Shown: positions 28,971 through 39,087 of the stretch, one piece after another
Layout: each line of letters begins with the position of its first letter
Numbering within the stretch: position 1 is the stretch's first letter
Source of the DNA: Mesorhizobium sp. M1B.F.Ca.ET.045.04.1.1
GTDB lineage: Bacteria; Pseudomonadota; Alphaproteobacteria; Rhizobiales; Rhizobiaceae
Assembly (NCBI RefSeq): GCF_003952465.1
Contig: NZ_CP034448.1
Span: forward strand, 1,612,001-1,676,000
DNA: 64,000 nucleotides
Direction of reading: 5' to 3'
Notes under the pieces: generated by a model
The model's input: the letters and a program-made list of their open reading frames with translations, nothing else
Told to the model about the DNA's origin: nothing
Databases searched by the model: none
Made by a program: the position numbers and the translations under genes

Positions 28971-30113
28971 ATGAGCGACGCCAGAGCCCCTTTGCCGCAA
29001 ACGCCTGCCGCCGGTAGCTCGATGCCTAGCGAGGCAGCCGCCGGCGCGATCCTGACCATCGATCTCGGCGCCATCCGCGAGAATTACCGGCGGCTCAAAG
29101 CAAGGCTGGCGGGTGTGCGCTGCGCCGGCGTGCTCAAGGCCGACGGCTATGGTCTCGGCGCCGCGCAAGCGGCCTCGGCGCTGATCAAGGAAGGTTGCGA
29201 CGTCTTCTTCGTCGCGCTGCTCGGCGAGGGCATCGCGCTGCGCAAGGTGCTTGGGCCAGGGCCTGACATCTTTGTCCTCAACGGGCTGCCGCCGGGCTCG
29301 GAATCGGAAGCGCTCGCGGCCGGGCTTCATCCCGTCATCAACAGCGCGGCTCAGCTGAAAGCGTGGCGCGAAGCGGCGCGAGCCGCCGGTCGAACGCTGC
29401 CGGCCGCCATCCAGGTCGACAGCGGCATGTCGCGGCTCGGCATGCCGCCGGCCGAAGTCGAGGCGCTCGCGAAGGATGCCTTCGACGGCATCGACATTAG
29501 GTTCGTGATGAGCCATCTCGCCTGCGCCGACGAGCCGCGCAATCCCGCCAACGAAGTGCAGCGGCTGGCGTTCGAACGGCTGCGCGCAATGCTGCCCGAG
29601 GCCCCGGCGTCGCTCGCCAATTCGTCGGGCATCTTTCTCGGATCGTCCTACCACTATGATCTCGCCCGGCCGGGCGCCGCGCTCTACGGCATCAATCCGA
29701 CGCCGGGCGAGGCCAACCCCATGCTGCCGGTGGTACGGCTGCAGGCGAAGGTGGCGCAGACGCGAGAGGTCGAAGACGGCGCCGGCATCGGCTACGGCCA
29801 TACCTATCATGCGCGGGGACCGCTCAGGCTGGCGACGATCTCGTTCGGCTATGCCGATGGCTGGCACCGGCGCGCCGCCTCGGCCGCCTGGTTCGAGGGC
29901 GTGCGCCTGCCTTTCGTCGGGCGGATATCGATGGATTCGATCATCCTCGACATTTCAGCGCTTCCGGCCGGCGGGCTGGGCGAGGGCGATCTCGTCGAGC
30001 TCATCGGCCCGTCGCAAAGCCTCGACGACGTGGCCGGCCATGCCGGCACCATCGGCTACGAGGTGCTTACCAGCCTGGGTGCGCGCTTTCACCGCCGCTA
30101 TGTCGGGATCTGA
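28971..30113 (+). CDS. alr: Alanine racemase
   Basis: A PLP enzyme converting L- to D-alanine for peptidoglycan, and the reverse in catabolism. The 380 residues contain the PLP lysine motif VLKADGYGLGA near 57, DSGMSRLGMP near 147, NSSGIFLG, and the catalytic tyrosine region GIGYGHTYHARGPLRLATISFGYADGWHR near 277. The C-terminal beta domain ends with DDVAGHAGTIGYEVLTSLG. The first 25 residues are variable. A dadA-type gene 1.2 kb downstream suggests D-amino-acid metabolism. Confidence 0.95.
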   Translation: MSDARAPLPQTPAAGSSMPSEAAAGAILTIDLGAIRENYRRLKARLAGVRCAGVLKADGYGLGAAQAASALIKEGCDVFFVALLGEGIALRKVLGPGPDIFVLNGLPPGSESEALAAGLHPVINSAAQLKAWREAARAAGRTLPAAIQVDSGMSRLGMPPAEVEALAKDAFDGIDIRFVMSHLACADEPRNPANEVQRLAFERLRAMLPEAPASLANSSGIFLGSSYHYDLARPGAALYGINPTPGEANPMLPVVRLQAKVAQTREVEDGAGIGYGHTYHARGPLRLATISFGYADGWHRRAASAAWFEGVRLPFVGRISMDSIILDISALPAGGLGEGDLVELIGPSQSLDDVAGHAGTIGYEVLTSLGARFHRRYVGI

Positions 30114-30222
30114 GAGCTACTGCCTTGCTTGACAAGCCGGTGCTTCTCGGCAAGGCTCGGAACATGAGCAACCTCGCCCATAGCAGAACCTTCTTCAGGG
30201 TTTGCCCCATCGCGGGAGCGTA

Positions 30223-30270
30223 GCCCCGGCGCGGCCGCTTTGGCGGCCGCCGAGCCGGGGGCATTTGAAT
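30223..30270 (+). terminator. Strong GC hairpin after alr
   Basis: CCCCGGCGCGGCCGC and GCGGCCGCCGAGCCGGGG form a long stem around TTTG, ending GCATTTG. The T tract is poor, so termination efficiency is uncertain. Confidence 0.5.
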
Positions 30271-30388
30271 TCCTGACATCGTCATCGAGCCAGCCAGCCC
30301 CCTTGCGGCTACCGGCTCTTGTCCGCCGCCTTTGAACGGCGGCCGTCCGCGCATTCGTTCGTCGATGCGCCAGTCCATGAGGTTCGCC

Positions 30389-30808
30389 ATGCATGCAACA
30401 ACCCAATCGCGCCCCGGAAACCAGATCGTCGTCAGCGATGCGGATCACGACCGTTTGAGCGGCCTTGCCAGAGCCTTTCTCGAGCGCGCGCCTGAGATGG
30501 CCGAGGACCTGCTCGCCGAAATGGATCGCGCCAGGATCGCCGCCGAATCCGCCATGCCCGCCGACGTGGTGCGGATGGGCTCGACGGTGACGCTTCACGA
30601 CGACGAAGGAAGCGTCCAGTGCGTCACCCTGGTCTACCCCGCCGAGGCCGACATCGCCGAGAAACGCATCTCGGTGCTGACGCCGCTCGGAACGGCGCTG
30701 ATCGGCGCCCGTACCGGCCGGACGGTCTCCTGGCGAAGCCGCGACAGCCGGGTCCTTTCGGCAACCATTCATGCCGTCGAGCAAACGTCGTCGCGGAGAG
30801 CGCCATGA
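30389..30808 (+). CDS. Rnk/GreA-GreB C-terminal domain protein
   Basis: A protein of about 139 residues with an Rnk-like layout: a short N-terminal coiled segment (IVVSDADHDRLSGLARAFL), then the GreA/GreB C-terminal FKBP-like domain (VRMGSTVTLHDDEGSVQCVTLVYPAEADIAEKRISVLTPLGTALIGARTGRTVSW). Family members bind RNA polymerase or act as nucleoside diphosphate kinase regulators. Start 30389 is chosen for GAGG six bases upstream; starts at 30365 and 30377 are possible. It overlaps the next gene by four bases, and that gene encodes the same domain. Confidence 0.82.
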   Translation: MHATTQSRPGNQIVVSDADHDRLSGLARAFLERAPEMAEDLLAEMDRARIAAESAMPADVVRMGSTVTLHDDEGSVQCVTLVYPAEADIAEKRISVLTPLGTALIGARTGRTVSWRSRDSRVLSATIHAVEQTSSRRAP

Positions 30809-31332
30809 CCCGGACCATGTATTGTCTCACAGCGAAGGATTTCGCGGTTCTCGAAGCGATGCTGATGCGCCGGCGCGCCTTTGCCGACGCGAGCGTGCCG
30901 ATGCTCGAACGCAAGCTCGCCGAGAGCAGCATTGTCCCGGTCGGCATGATCGAGCCCGACGTGGCCACGCTGAACAGCCGGGTGATCTTCCGCGTCGATA
31001 ATGGTCCAGTGGAGACGCGGACACTGGTGCTGGGCGACGCATCCGCTCCCGTCGGATCCAGCCTGCCGGTCGGCACCTGGCGCGGTCTCTGCCTGCTTGG
31101 CATGAGGACAGGTCAGTCGGCACTGATAAAGCGCCCCGACGGCAGCGGTGAGAGCATCCTTCTCGAGGATGTGGCCTACCAGCCGGAAGCCGCTCGGCGT
31201 GCAGCGCGGAACGTGGCGGCCGGACGGCGACCCCATGGCCTCAGGCTGGTCCACAGCGCCACAAGGCCCCTTGGCGGGGCCGGCAAAATCCGGCAGACAG
31301 AAGGCGACGATCCAGGCCCCTCGGCGGCATGA
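30805..31332 (+). CDS. Second Rnk/GreA-C-like protein, tandem with the first
   Basis: A 175-residue protein whose N-terminal half parallels its upstream neighbour (LTAKDFAVLEAMLMRRRAF, then the GreA-C-like domain ATLNSRVIFRVDNGPVETRTLVLGDASAPVGSSLPVGTWRGLCLLGMRTGQSALIK). A basic C-terminal tail of about 50 residues follows (ARRAARNVAAGRRPHGLRL). The ATG overlaps the previous stop. The two are probably diverged duplicates acting on transcription; the target is unknown. Confidence 0.75.
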   Translation: MTRTMYCLTAKDFAVLEAMLMRRRAFADASVPMLERKLAESSIVPVGMIEPDVATLNSRVIFRVDNGPVETRTLVLGDASAPVGSSLPVGTWRGLCLLGMRTGQSALIKRPDGSGESILLEDVAYQPEAARRAARNVAAGRRPHGLRLVHSATRPLGGAGKIRQTEGDDPGPSAA

Positions 31333-31353
31333 TCGGCTTTGAGGGAGCATTAA

Positions 31354-32613
31354 ATGAAAGTCCTGGTGCTGGGCGGCGGCGTGATCGGGATCACCACCGC
31401 CTACTTCCTTGCCGAGGCCGGCCATGAAGTCACGGTGATCGACCGGCAGCAAGGTGCTGCGCTGGAGACCAGCTTCGCCAATGCCGGCGAAGTGTCGCCG
31501 GGCTACGCCTCGCCATGGGCCGGGCCCGGTATCCCGGTGAAAGCCGTCAAATGGCTCTTGATGAAATACGGTCCGCTGGTGGTGCGCCCCGCCTTCGATC
31601 CGCATATGTGGACGTGGCTCATCAAGATGCTGCGCAACTGCACGGCCGAGCGCTATGCGCTGAACAAGTCGCGCATGGTGCCGGTCGCAGAATACAGCCG
31701 CGACACGCTGAAGGCGCTGCGTGCCGCGACAGGCATCACCTATGACGAGCGGTCCAAGGGCACGCTGCAGCTCTTCCGCAAGCAGAAGCAGCTCGACGGC
31801 ACGGGCGGCGACGTCGAGGTGCTGAAGAAGTACGGCGTTCCCTACGAGATCCTCGATCGGGACGGCTGCATCGCGGCGGAGCCGGCGCTTGCCGGCGTGC
31901 GCGAAAAATTTGTCGGCGGCCTGAGACTCCCCGGCGACGAGACCGGCGACTGCAAGATGTTCACCGAGAAGCTCGCCGAGCTTTGCGCGGCGCGCGGCGT
32001 CACTTTCGAATACGGCACGACCATCCGGCGCGTCGTCAGGAACCGCAACCGCGTCGTCAATGTCGGCACCGACAAGGGCTGGCGGACGGCGGACGCCTAT
32101 GTGATGGCGCTGGGCAGCTATTCGGCGCCTTTCATGCGCAAGCTGAAGCGGCCGATCCCGGTCTATCCGGTCAAGGGATATTCCATTACCGTGCCGATCA
32201 CGAATGCCGAGGCGGCGCCGGTGTCGACCGTCATGGACGAGACCTACAAGGTGGCGATCACCAGGCTCGGCGATCGCATCCGCGTCGGCGGCACCGCTGA
32301 GATTTCGGGCTTCGATCTCCGCCTGCATGAATCGCGCCGCCGCACGCTCGAGCATTCCGTCGGCGACCTTTATCCGGGCGGCGGCGACCTCAAGGCGGCG
32401 ACCTTCTGGTGCGGCTTGCGGCCGATGACGCCGGACGGGCCGCCGCTGGTCGGCCAGAGCGAATTGTCCAATCTCTATCTCAACACCGGCCACGGCACGC
32501 TGGGCTGGACCATGGCCTGCGGCTCGGCCAAGGTGCTTTCCGACATCATGTCCAACCGGGTGCCGGAGATCAACGCGCTCGATCTCAGCCCCGACCGGTA
32601 TGTCAAGGCTTGA
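31354..32613 (+). CDS. dadA: D-amino acid dehydrogenase (DadA type)
   Basis: A 419-residue FAD oxidoreductase that deaminates D-amino acids, passing electrons to the respiratory chain. It has [23 protein letters not shown] at the N-terminus, [24 protein letters not shown] near 44, [26 protein letters not shown] near 268, and a C-terminal [15 protein letters not shown] with [17 protein letters not shown]. Ribosome site GGGAG before the ATG. With alr upstream it fits alanine racemisation and D-alanine oxidation, although two genes intervene. Confidence 0.93.
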   Translation: MKVLVLGGGVIGITTAYFLAEAGHEVTVIDRQQGAALETSFANAGEVSPGYASPWAGPGIPVKAVKWLLMKYGPLVVRPAFDPHMWTWLIKMLRNCTAERYALNKSRMVPVAEYSRDTLKALRAATGITYDERSKGTLQLFRKQKQLDGTGGDVEVLKKYGVPYEILDRDGCIAAEPALAGVREKFVGGLRLPGDETGDCKMFTEKLAELCAARGVTFEYGTTIRRVVRNRNRVVNVGTDKGWRTADAYVMALGSYSAPFMRKLKRPIPVYPVKGYSITVPITNAEAAPVSTVMDETYKVAITRLGDRIRVGGTAEISGFDLRLHESRRRTLEHSVGDLYPGGGDLKAATFWCGLRPMTPDGPPLVGQSELSNLYLNTGHGTLGWTMACGSAKVLSDIMSNRVPEINALDLSPDRYVKA

Positions 32614-32742
32614 CCTAGAAGGCCGATGCGGCCGACGACATCGATCCTGACGCTGGTGCCACACTCGCCGACTTTGTGGCAAGCGCAAGGCGGCATTGCA
32701 CGCCGGTTGTGCTATCGTCGGCGCGGTGGGAAGGGTAGTGCG

Positions 32743-33315
32743 ATGCGCGCTTTTGTTTTGGCTGGGGCGGCCGGATATTTGATCTGCGCCCCGGCACTTT
32801 CGGCGGACAAGACGGTTCACGACAAGGAGCACGGTTTTTCGCTGACCTATCCGGAGGAATGGACGAGCGAAACCACGTCCGGCGATACCATGCGGCTCAA
32901 GGTCAAATCCGGCGAAAAAGGACTGACCTGCCGGGTGTCGGAAAATCTCTACGATCCGACCGCCCCCGACAATCCGCCCGATCCCAGGGTCTTTGTCGAG
33001 AAGGACTGGTCGCCGGACAGCTGGCAGACGCTGATCGGCGCGGCCTTCGGCTCGGCCAATTTCAGCAATGACAGGCTGGCGCGATTCCCGGACGGCTATC
33101 CGGTGCGGATGGCCGACATGGATTTCCGGCTGGGCGACGGCAATGCCGGGTTCTATGGGCACGCCAAGATCGCGATTTCGATCCGCAGCGACCGCTACGG
33201 CTTCGTCACCTGCGGGCTCATGGGCAACAGCGCCGAGGAAACCGCCCAGATGTGGGCGCCGCTCGCCGACGAGGCCGAGAAGGTCGTGACTTCATTCGTG
33301 CTCGATCCGCCTTGA
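32743..33315 (+). CDS. Hypothetical secreted protein
   Basis: A 190-residue protein with a signal peptide (MRAFVLAGAAGYLICAPALSA) and a mature domain beginning DKTVHDKEHGFSLTYPEEWTSE, a pattern seen in PsbP-like or lipoprotein-type domains. Two cysteines may form a disulfide (TCRVSENLYDPT and TCGLMGN). The function is unknown. The ATG at 32743 is chosen because a signal peptide starts there. Convergent with the LysR gene. Confidence 0.72.
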   Translation: MRAFVLAGAAGYLICAPALSADKTVHDKEHGFSLTYPEEWTSETTSGDTMRLKVKSGEKGLTCRVSENLYDPTAPDNPPDPRVFVEKDWSPDSWQTLIGAAFGSANFSNDRLARFPDGYPVRMADMDFRLGDGNAGFYGHAKIAISIRSDRYGFVTCGLMGNSAEETAQMWAPLADEAEKVVTSFVLDPP

Positions 33316-33322
33316 AGCGGAT

Positions 33323-34204
33323 CTACACGAACAACCCCTTTTCCCGCTCCACCGCCTTGGTGATGAAATTGGCGACGAGCTGGACCCGGCGCAGCGGCCT
33401 CACCGATTCGTGATAGACCAGCCAGTAGGCGCGGCGGATGGGCGCCACGATGTCGACAGGCACGAGCTCGGGCATCGAGCGGGCGACGAAGGTGTGCAGG
33501 ATGCCGATGCCGGCGCCTGAGCGCACCGCTTCCGCCTGGCCGAGCGCCGAGGAGATGGCGAAGCTCGAACGCCAGTCCGGGCTGAACTCGGCGGCATAGT
33601 CGAGCGAGGGGCTGACGATGAGATCGGGCACATAGCCGATCAGCGTATGCCGGCCGAGCTCGGCCGCCGTCCTGGGCAGGCCGTTGGCATCGGCATAGGC
33701 GCGGGAGGCGAATAGGCCGAGCGTGTAGTCGACCAGCTTTCCCGCCACCAATCGCCCCTCGGTCGGCCGCTCGACGGTTATCGCGATGTCGGCCTCGCGC
33801 CGCGACAGCGAGAAGGAGCGCGGCACCGGCACCAGCTGGATGGTCAACTCGCGGTGAAGCGCGGTCAGCTCGCCGAGCCGCTTGGCCAGGAAAGCGACGC
33901 CAAAACCGTCGGGCGCGCCGATGCGCACCGTGCCGGAGACGTCGTCGCCTTCGCCGGCGATGGTCGAGCGCGCGGCGATCATGTCGCTTTCCATGCGCTC
34001 GGCGATGTCGAGGAAGCGCTCGCCGGCGGGCGTCAGCTCGCTGCCGGTGGTCAGGCGGCGGAAAAGCTTCGTGCGCAGCGCTTCCTCGAGCGCCGCGATG
34101 CGGCGCGAGACGGTGGCATGGTTGAGCTCCAGGCGCTTGGCCGCGCCGAGGATCTGTCCGGCGCGCGCCACGGCAAGGAAGATGCGCACGTCATCCCAGT
34201 TCAT
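33323..34204 (-). CDS. LysR family transcriptional regulator
   Basis: A 293-residue regulator: an N-terminal winged helix-turn-helix (MNWDDVRIFLAVARAGQILGAAKRLELNHATVSRRIAALE), then the substrate-binding domain from about residue 90 (TVRIGAPDGFGVAFLAKRLGEL). The ATG at 34204 is the usual LysR start; the longer frame to 34420 runs through a repeat. It is divergent from mmsA, so it may control that gene. This is inference. Confidence 0.92.
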   Translation of the reverse strand: MNWDDVRIFLAVARAGQILGAAKRLELNHATVSRRIAALEEALRTKLFRRLTTGSELTPAGERFLDIAERMESDMIAARSTIAGEGDDVSGTVRIGAPDGFGVAFLAKRLGELTALHRELTIQLVPVPRSFSLSRREADIAITVERPTEGRLVAGKLVDYTLGLFASRAYADANGLPRTAAELGRHTLIGYVPDLIVSPSLDYAAEFSPDWRSSFAISSALGQAEAVRSGAGIGILHTFVARSMPELVPVDIVAPIRRAYWLVYHESVRPLRRVQLVANFITKAVEREKGLFV

Positions 34205-34235
34205 GGGGATGGTCCGGATTAATGGCGGGCGCCGC

Positions 34236-34402
34236 GTTCCCGCCCACCCCCTCTGGCCTGCCGGCCATCTCCCCCGCAAGGGGGGAGATTGGACGTCACG
34301 GCGGCTTTCGCCAATCGCCAACGTTCGAGGAGATGCGCCATCAAAGAAACTGCTAATCTCCCTCCTTGCGGGGGAGATGGCCGGCAGGCCAGAGGGGGTG
34401 TG
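34236..34402. repeat. Inverted repeat between LysR gene and mmsA
   Basis: ACCCCCTCTGGCCTGCCGGCCATCTCCCCC...AAGGGGGGAGATTGG at the left is matched in inverted form by CTCCCTCCTTGCGGGGGAGATGGCCGGCAGGCCAGAGGGGGT at the right; the arms are about 45 bp. A dispersed rhizobial repeat family. It sits in the divergent promoter region of the LysR gene and mmsA. Confidence 0.85.
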
Positions 34403-34577
34403 AAGGAATGCAACGTTCAATCCCTGTAGTGTGGAAGTCGCACCCTATCATTTGCGGCAATTAATGCACGCCCAATCGCCGCTATCTATTTTTTGCACAA
34501 CGGTTGCGTTTTGGCTCGCGTTGCCATCGCCGCCGCAAAGGCGGACAATGCCTCATCACCAGAAAGGGAGAGAAACC

Positions 34578-36074
<1,497 letters not shown>

Positions 36075-36097
36075 CCAGTCGAAAGGTCGTACAGGTA

Positions 36098-36123
36098 GGC
36101 CCGGGCAACGCCCGGGCCTTACT
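36098..36123 (+). terminator. Terminator-like hairpin after mmsA
   Basis: GGCCCGGGC and GCCCGGGCC form a perfect 9-bp stem with an AAC loop, 23 bases after the mmsA stop, followed by TTACTGCATTT. The T tract is weak but the stem is very stable. Confidence 0.7.
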
Positions 36124-36263
36124 GCATTTGGAAAGGACATCACGCATAGGCGATGGAACCAACAGGCTACCATTCGTCTTAAATTGCATCCCTGCCAAGA
36201 TGCAGGCCAATCAAACAGCGCCGGTAGCAGCCGGGGTTCTCGTCTGGCGCGAGGAGGTGTCAG

Positions 36264-36569
36264 ATGGCACGATTTCTTATGGCGACGACGTTCCTTGCGG
36301 CGGCTGCAGTGTTTGGCGGCGCCGTCCAGGCCAATGCGGCCGCGCAGTGCGCACCGCGCGCCGACATCATCAAGGCGCTCGGCGACCAGTTCCACGAAAG
36401 CGAAGCGGGGCGCGGACTGATCAATCCGAACGTCGTGCTCGAGATTTTTGTGTCCGACCGGGGCAGCTGGACCGTGCTTGCCTCCGACACCAAGGGGCAA
36501 AGCTGCATTCTTTCGGTGGGCGAAGGCTGGGACAGCCCTTCAATCACGGCAGCCATGCCGGGTGCCTGA
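36264..36569 (+). CDS. Small secreted protein, first of a tandem paralog pair
   Basis: A 101-residue protein with a signal peptide (MARFLMATTFLAAAAVFGGAVQANA) and a mature part QCAPRADIIKALGDQFHES...VVLEIFVSDRGSWTVLASDTKGQSCILSVGEGW. Two cysteines are positioned as in the paralog at 36826. The fold and function are unknown. Ribosome site GAGGAGG precedes the ATG. Confidence 0.75.
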   Translation: MARFLMATTFLAAAAVFGGAVQANAAAQCAPRADIIKALGDQFHESEAGRGLINPNVVLEIFVSDRGSWTVLASDTKGQSCILSVGEGWDSPSITAAMPGA

Positions 36570-36825
36570 ACACCCAAACGGCCTGGTCGAACGCCCTGCC
36601 ACGCGCTGAGCGAAGGCCGACCCAGGCGCTCCCCATAACGCCCGCTTGTTTGCAGGGTGGAGGTTCACCATATCGAATCCAGGGAGTCATGATCTCCCTG
36701 CGACAGACCGGAAACCAGAAGGAGTGACGCGATGAAGACGTCCAATCCGGCCTGGAGCGTTCCGGTACACTGAGGCGGCCGAATGTGCCTCCCTTGCCGG
36801 AATGCGAAGGCAATGGAGGTGCCCT

Positions 36826-37143
36826 ATGGCACGCATATTTTCGTATCGATCGATCAAGCTGGCGGCTGTCGGCGCCGTGATGGCGCTGCCGGCATTCCCC
36901 GCGCGGGCGCAAGTCATCTGCGGCGGCCATGACTATCTGGTCGCGAGGCTGGCGGAGGCATTCGAGGAGAAGCGGCTCGGCTATGGCGTGGCCGGAGAAG
37001 TCGCGATCTTCGAGGTGTTTGTGTCGGCGAGCGGAACCTGGACCATCCTGATGACCGACGTTAAGGGCCAAGCCTGCATCCTGGCGGCCGGTGACGGATG
37101 GGAAGACACGCTGGCCACCGCGGTTGGGCAGCCGGGCGGCTGA
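36826..37143 (+). CDS. Small secreted protein, second of a tandem paralog pair
   Basis: A 105-residue protein with a signal peptide (about residues 8-28, ending ARA) and a mature part VICGGHDYLVARLAEAFEEKRLGYG...IFEVFVSASGTWTILMTDVKGQACILAAGDGW, clearly related to the product of 36264. The ATG at 36826 has TGGAGG upstream; an ATG at 36802 is less likely. Conserved features in both are one cysteine near the mature N-terminus, a W in the GxWT motif, and KGQxCIL. Function unknown. Confidence 0.75.
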   Translation: MARIFSYRSIKLAAVGAVMALPAFPARAQVICGGHDYLVARLAEAFEEKRLGYGVAGEVAIFEVFVSASGTWTILMTDVKGQACILAAGDGWEDTLATAVGQPGG

Positions 37144-37145
37144 AT

Positions 37146-37190
37146 GCAATTCGCGGAAAAGCGTGCAACGGTTTTCCGTCCGGAATTGCG
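37146..37190. repeat. Short rhizobial palindromic repeat (AATTCC type)
   Basis: GCAATTCGCGGAAAAGC...GTTTTCCGTCCGGAATTGC, the same family as at 17501-17546. Confidence 0.75.
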
Positions 37191-37232
37191 TAGATAATAA
37201 CGGGGAGTTCGGCGAGGGCTGAACCGATCCGA

Positions 37233-37904
37233 TCAGCGCGTCGCGGCCACCTCGGCGTGGCCGCGCAGCAGCGCCATCAGCTTCTTGGCATCCTTGGCAG
37301 CGGCTTCCTCGTCGCCGTCGAGGATCGAGCGGATCAGCGCGACATGGTGCTCGGCCGATTCGGCGAGCCCGGTATCGGCCTTGTAGCGGAACCAGAAGCG
37401 GCGGCTGTGCGTCTGCAAGGGCGCCGCCACGCGCGCCGCGAAGGGATTGTCGGCGGCGATCGCCAGCGCCTCGTCGAGTTGCTTGTCGGCCTGGATGAAG
37501 GCAAGCACGTTGCCGGAGATCACCGCCTTCTGCATGGCAAGGGCCGCCTCGTGAAACAGGTCCGCGGCCTCGCGGGTGACGAAGCGGGCGGCGGAGCGGG
37601 CGAGCACCACCTCGACGCCACGCCTTGCGTCGATGACGCGCAGCCAGTCGCCGGGGTGAAGCGGCGCGACCGCGATGCCCGCGCGGGGTCTGATGTCGAG
37701 AAGTCCTTCCCAGGCCAGCCTCTGGATCGCCTCGCGCACAGGGGTGCGCCCGAGACCCAGCCGCTCGATCAGTGCGCCTTCGGTGACGAAGCTCGCCGGC
37801 GCCAGCTCAAGGGTTACGATCATGTGCTCCAGCGCGCGATAGGCCTTGGTCGCCGCCGGTTCGAAGGTCGTGTTGGTCTCGATGGATATCAGTGGGGAGA
37901 TCAA
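37233..37904 (-). CDS. GntR family regulator (FCD/FadR subgroup), probable hydroxyproline-cluster regulator
   Basis: A 223-residue regulator: an N-terminal winged helix (residues about 18-80, with FVTEGALIERLGLGRTPVREAIQRL as the recognition region), then an all-helical FCD ligand domain (DARRGVEVVLARSAARF; EHHVALIRSILDGDEEAA). It is divergent from the DapA-family gene, and the gap holds two TATATCA-rich palindromes that are the likely operators. In Sinorhizobium meliloti a GntR protein (HypR) controls the hydroxyproline genes; the neighbours here fit that role. Confidence 0.9.
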   Translation of the reverse strand: MISPLISIETNTTFEPAATKAYRALEHMIVTLELAPASFVTEGALIERLGLGRTPVREAIQRLAWEGLLDIRPRAGIAVAPLHPGDWLRVIDARRGVEVVLARSAARFVTREAADLFHEAALAMQKAVISGNVLAFIQADKQLDEALAIAADNPFAARVAAPLQTHSRRFWFRYKADTGLAESAEHHVALIRSILDGDEEAAAKDAKKLMALLRGHAEVAATR

Positions 37905-37915
37905 TGACTGGCTCC

Positions 37916-37935
37916 TGATATATTTTCATATATCA
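37916..37935. promoter_or_regulatory. Probable GntR operator 1
   Basis: TGATATAT, a 4-base spacer TTTC, then ATATATCA: a perfect 8-bp inverted repeat. It lies 12 bases before the GntR start codon, which suggests autoregulation. Confidence 0.7.
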
Positions 37936-37979
37936 TAAGGGATTCAGCGTTGACAGGCCAACTCTTAATAGATATACGA

Positions 37980-37991
37980 CTGATATATCAG
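37980..37991. promoter_or_regulatory. Probable GntR operator 2
   Basis: CTGATATATCAG, a perfect 12-bp palindrome sharing the TGATATATCA core with operator 1. It ends just before the DapA-family start region and adjoins its ribosome site, so a bound repressor would block that gene. Confidence 0.75.
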
Positions 37992-38003
37992 ATGGAGACA
38001 GCC

Positions 38004-38897
38004 ATGTGGGCCGGAGTTTTCCCCGCAGTCACGACCAAATTCACCACCGACGACCGCCTCGATCATGCCGAGATGGAGCGCTGCTTTGGCTTGCAGATGG
38101 AGGCCGGCTGCGACGGTATCATCGTCTGCGGCTCGCTCGGCGAAGGGCCGATGCTGTCCTTCGACGAGAAGATCGAGGTGCTGAAGACAGCGCAGAGGGC
38201 CGCCGGCGGCAAGCCGGTGCTCTTAACCGTCAATGAGCCAGGCACGCGCGAGGCGGCAAGCATCGCGCGCCGCGCCGCCAAGGAAGGCGCCGACGGCCTG
38301 ATGGTGGTGCCGAGCCCGATCTACCACACCGACCCGCAAGAGACGGTGGCGGCACTTCGCGCCGTCGCCGAAGCCGGCGACCTGCCGGTCATGATCTACT
38401 CCAACCGGCTCGCCTATCGCGTCGACGTCACCGTCGACCTGATGGAGGAACTGGCGTCGGACAAGCGATTCGTCGCCATCAAGGAATCGTCCGACGACAT
38501 CCGCCGGTCGACCGAGATCATCAACCGCCTCGGCGACCGCTATGATCTCTTCACCGGCGTCGACAACCTCGCCTTCGAGGCGCTGTCGGTCGGCGCCATC
38601 GGCTGGGTGGCCGGCCTCGTCACCGCCTTCCCGCGCGAGACCGTCGCCATCTACCAGCTGATGAGAAAGGGCCGCCGCGAGGAGGCGCTGAAGATCTACC
38701 GCTGGTTCCGGCCTTTGCTCGACCTCGATGTCTCGACCTATCTGGTCCAAAACATCAAGCTTGCTGAAGTGCTGGCGATCGATACCAATGACCGCGTGCG
38801 CATGCCGCGCCGGCCGCTGTCGGGCGAGCGCCGCAAGGCGGTGGAAAAGATCGTCAAGGATGCGCTGGCCGTGCGGCCGGAACTGCCGGCGTTTTGA
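38004..38897 (+). CDS. DapA/DHDPS-family protein, probable pyrroline-4-hydroxy-2-carboxylate deaminase (HypD-like)
   Basis: A 297-residue TIM-barrel aldolase-family protein: GVFPAVTTKFTTDDRLD start, GCDGIIVCGSLGEGPMLS near 34, VVPSPIYHTDPQETVAALRAV near 105, and the Schiff-base lysine in FVAIKESSDDIRR near 160. In hydroxyproline breakdown this family removes water and ammonia from pyrroline-4-hydroxy-2-carboxylate. That assignment comes from the neighbours (epimerase and FAD oxidase). The ATG at 38004 with GGAG upstream is chosen; ATG 37992 is possible. Confidence 0.85.
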   Translation: MWAGVFPAVTTKFTTDDRLDHAEMERCFGLQMEAGCDGIIVCGSLGEGPMLSFDEKIEVLKTAQRAAGGKPVLLTVNEPGTREAASIARRAAKEGADGLMVVPSPIYHTDPQETVAALRAVAEAGDLPVMIYSNRLAYRVDVTVDLMEELASDKRFVAIKESSDDIRRSTEIINRLGDRYDLFTGVDNLAFEALSVGAIGWVAGLVTAFPRETVAIYQLMRKGRREEALKIYRWFRPLLDLDVSTYLVQNIKLAEVLAIDTNDRVRMPRRPLSGERRKAVEKIVKDALAVRPELPAF

Positions 38898-38917
38898 AGG
38901 TGACAATGTCGCAGACC

Positions 38918-39035
38918 CCCTCATCCGGCCGCTTCGCGGCCACCTTCTCCCCGAGGGGAGAAGAGGTCGCTAACGCTGGCGCCAGCCTCTTCTCCCCACC
39001 GGGGAGAAGGTGGCCCGAAGGGCCGGATGAGGGGG
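38918..39035. repeat. Rhizobial intergenic palindrome
   Basis: CCCCCTCATCCGGCCGCTTCGCGGCC, CCTTCTCCCC/GGGGAGAAG and, inverted, GGCCCGAAGGGCCGGATGAGGGGG. Same family as at 14122-14236. It separates the deaminase and oxidase genes of one cluster. Confidence 0.8.
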
Positions 39036-39087
39036 CCTCAATGCAAGGCGCGGAGCGAGGCGGAGACATGCGGCGCGGCATGCACCC

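Noticed and set aside
30769..33162. 797-residue antisense ORF
   Set aside because: It crosses several real genes on the plus strand (Rnk-like, dadA, secreted protein) and shows only reversed high-GC bias.
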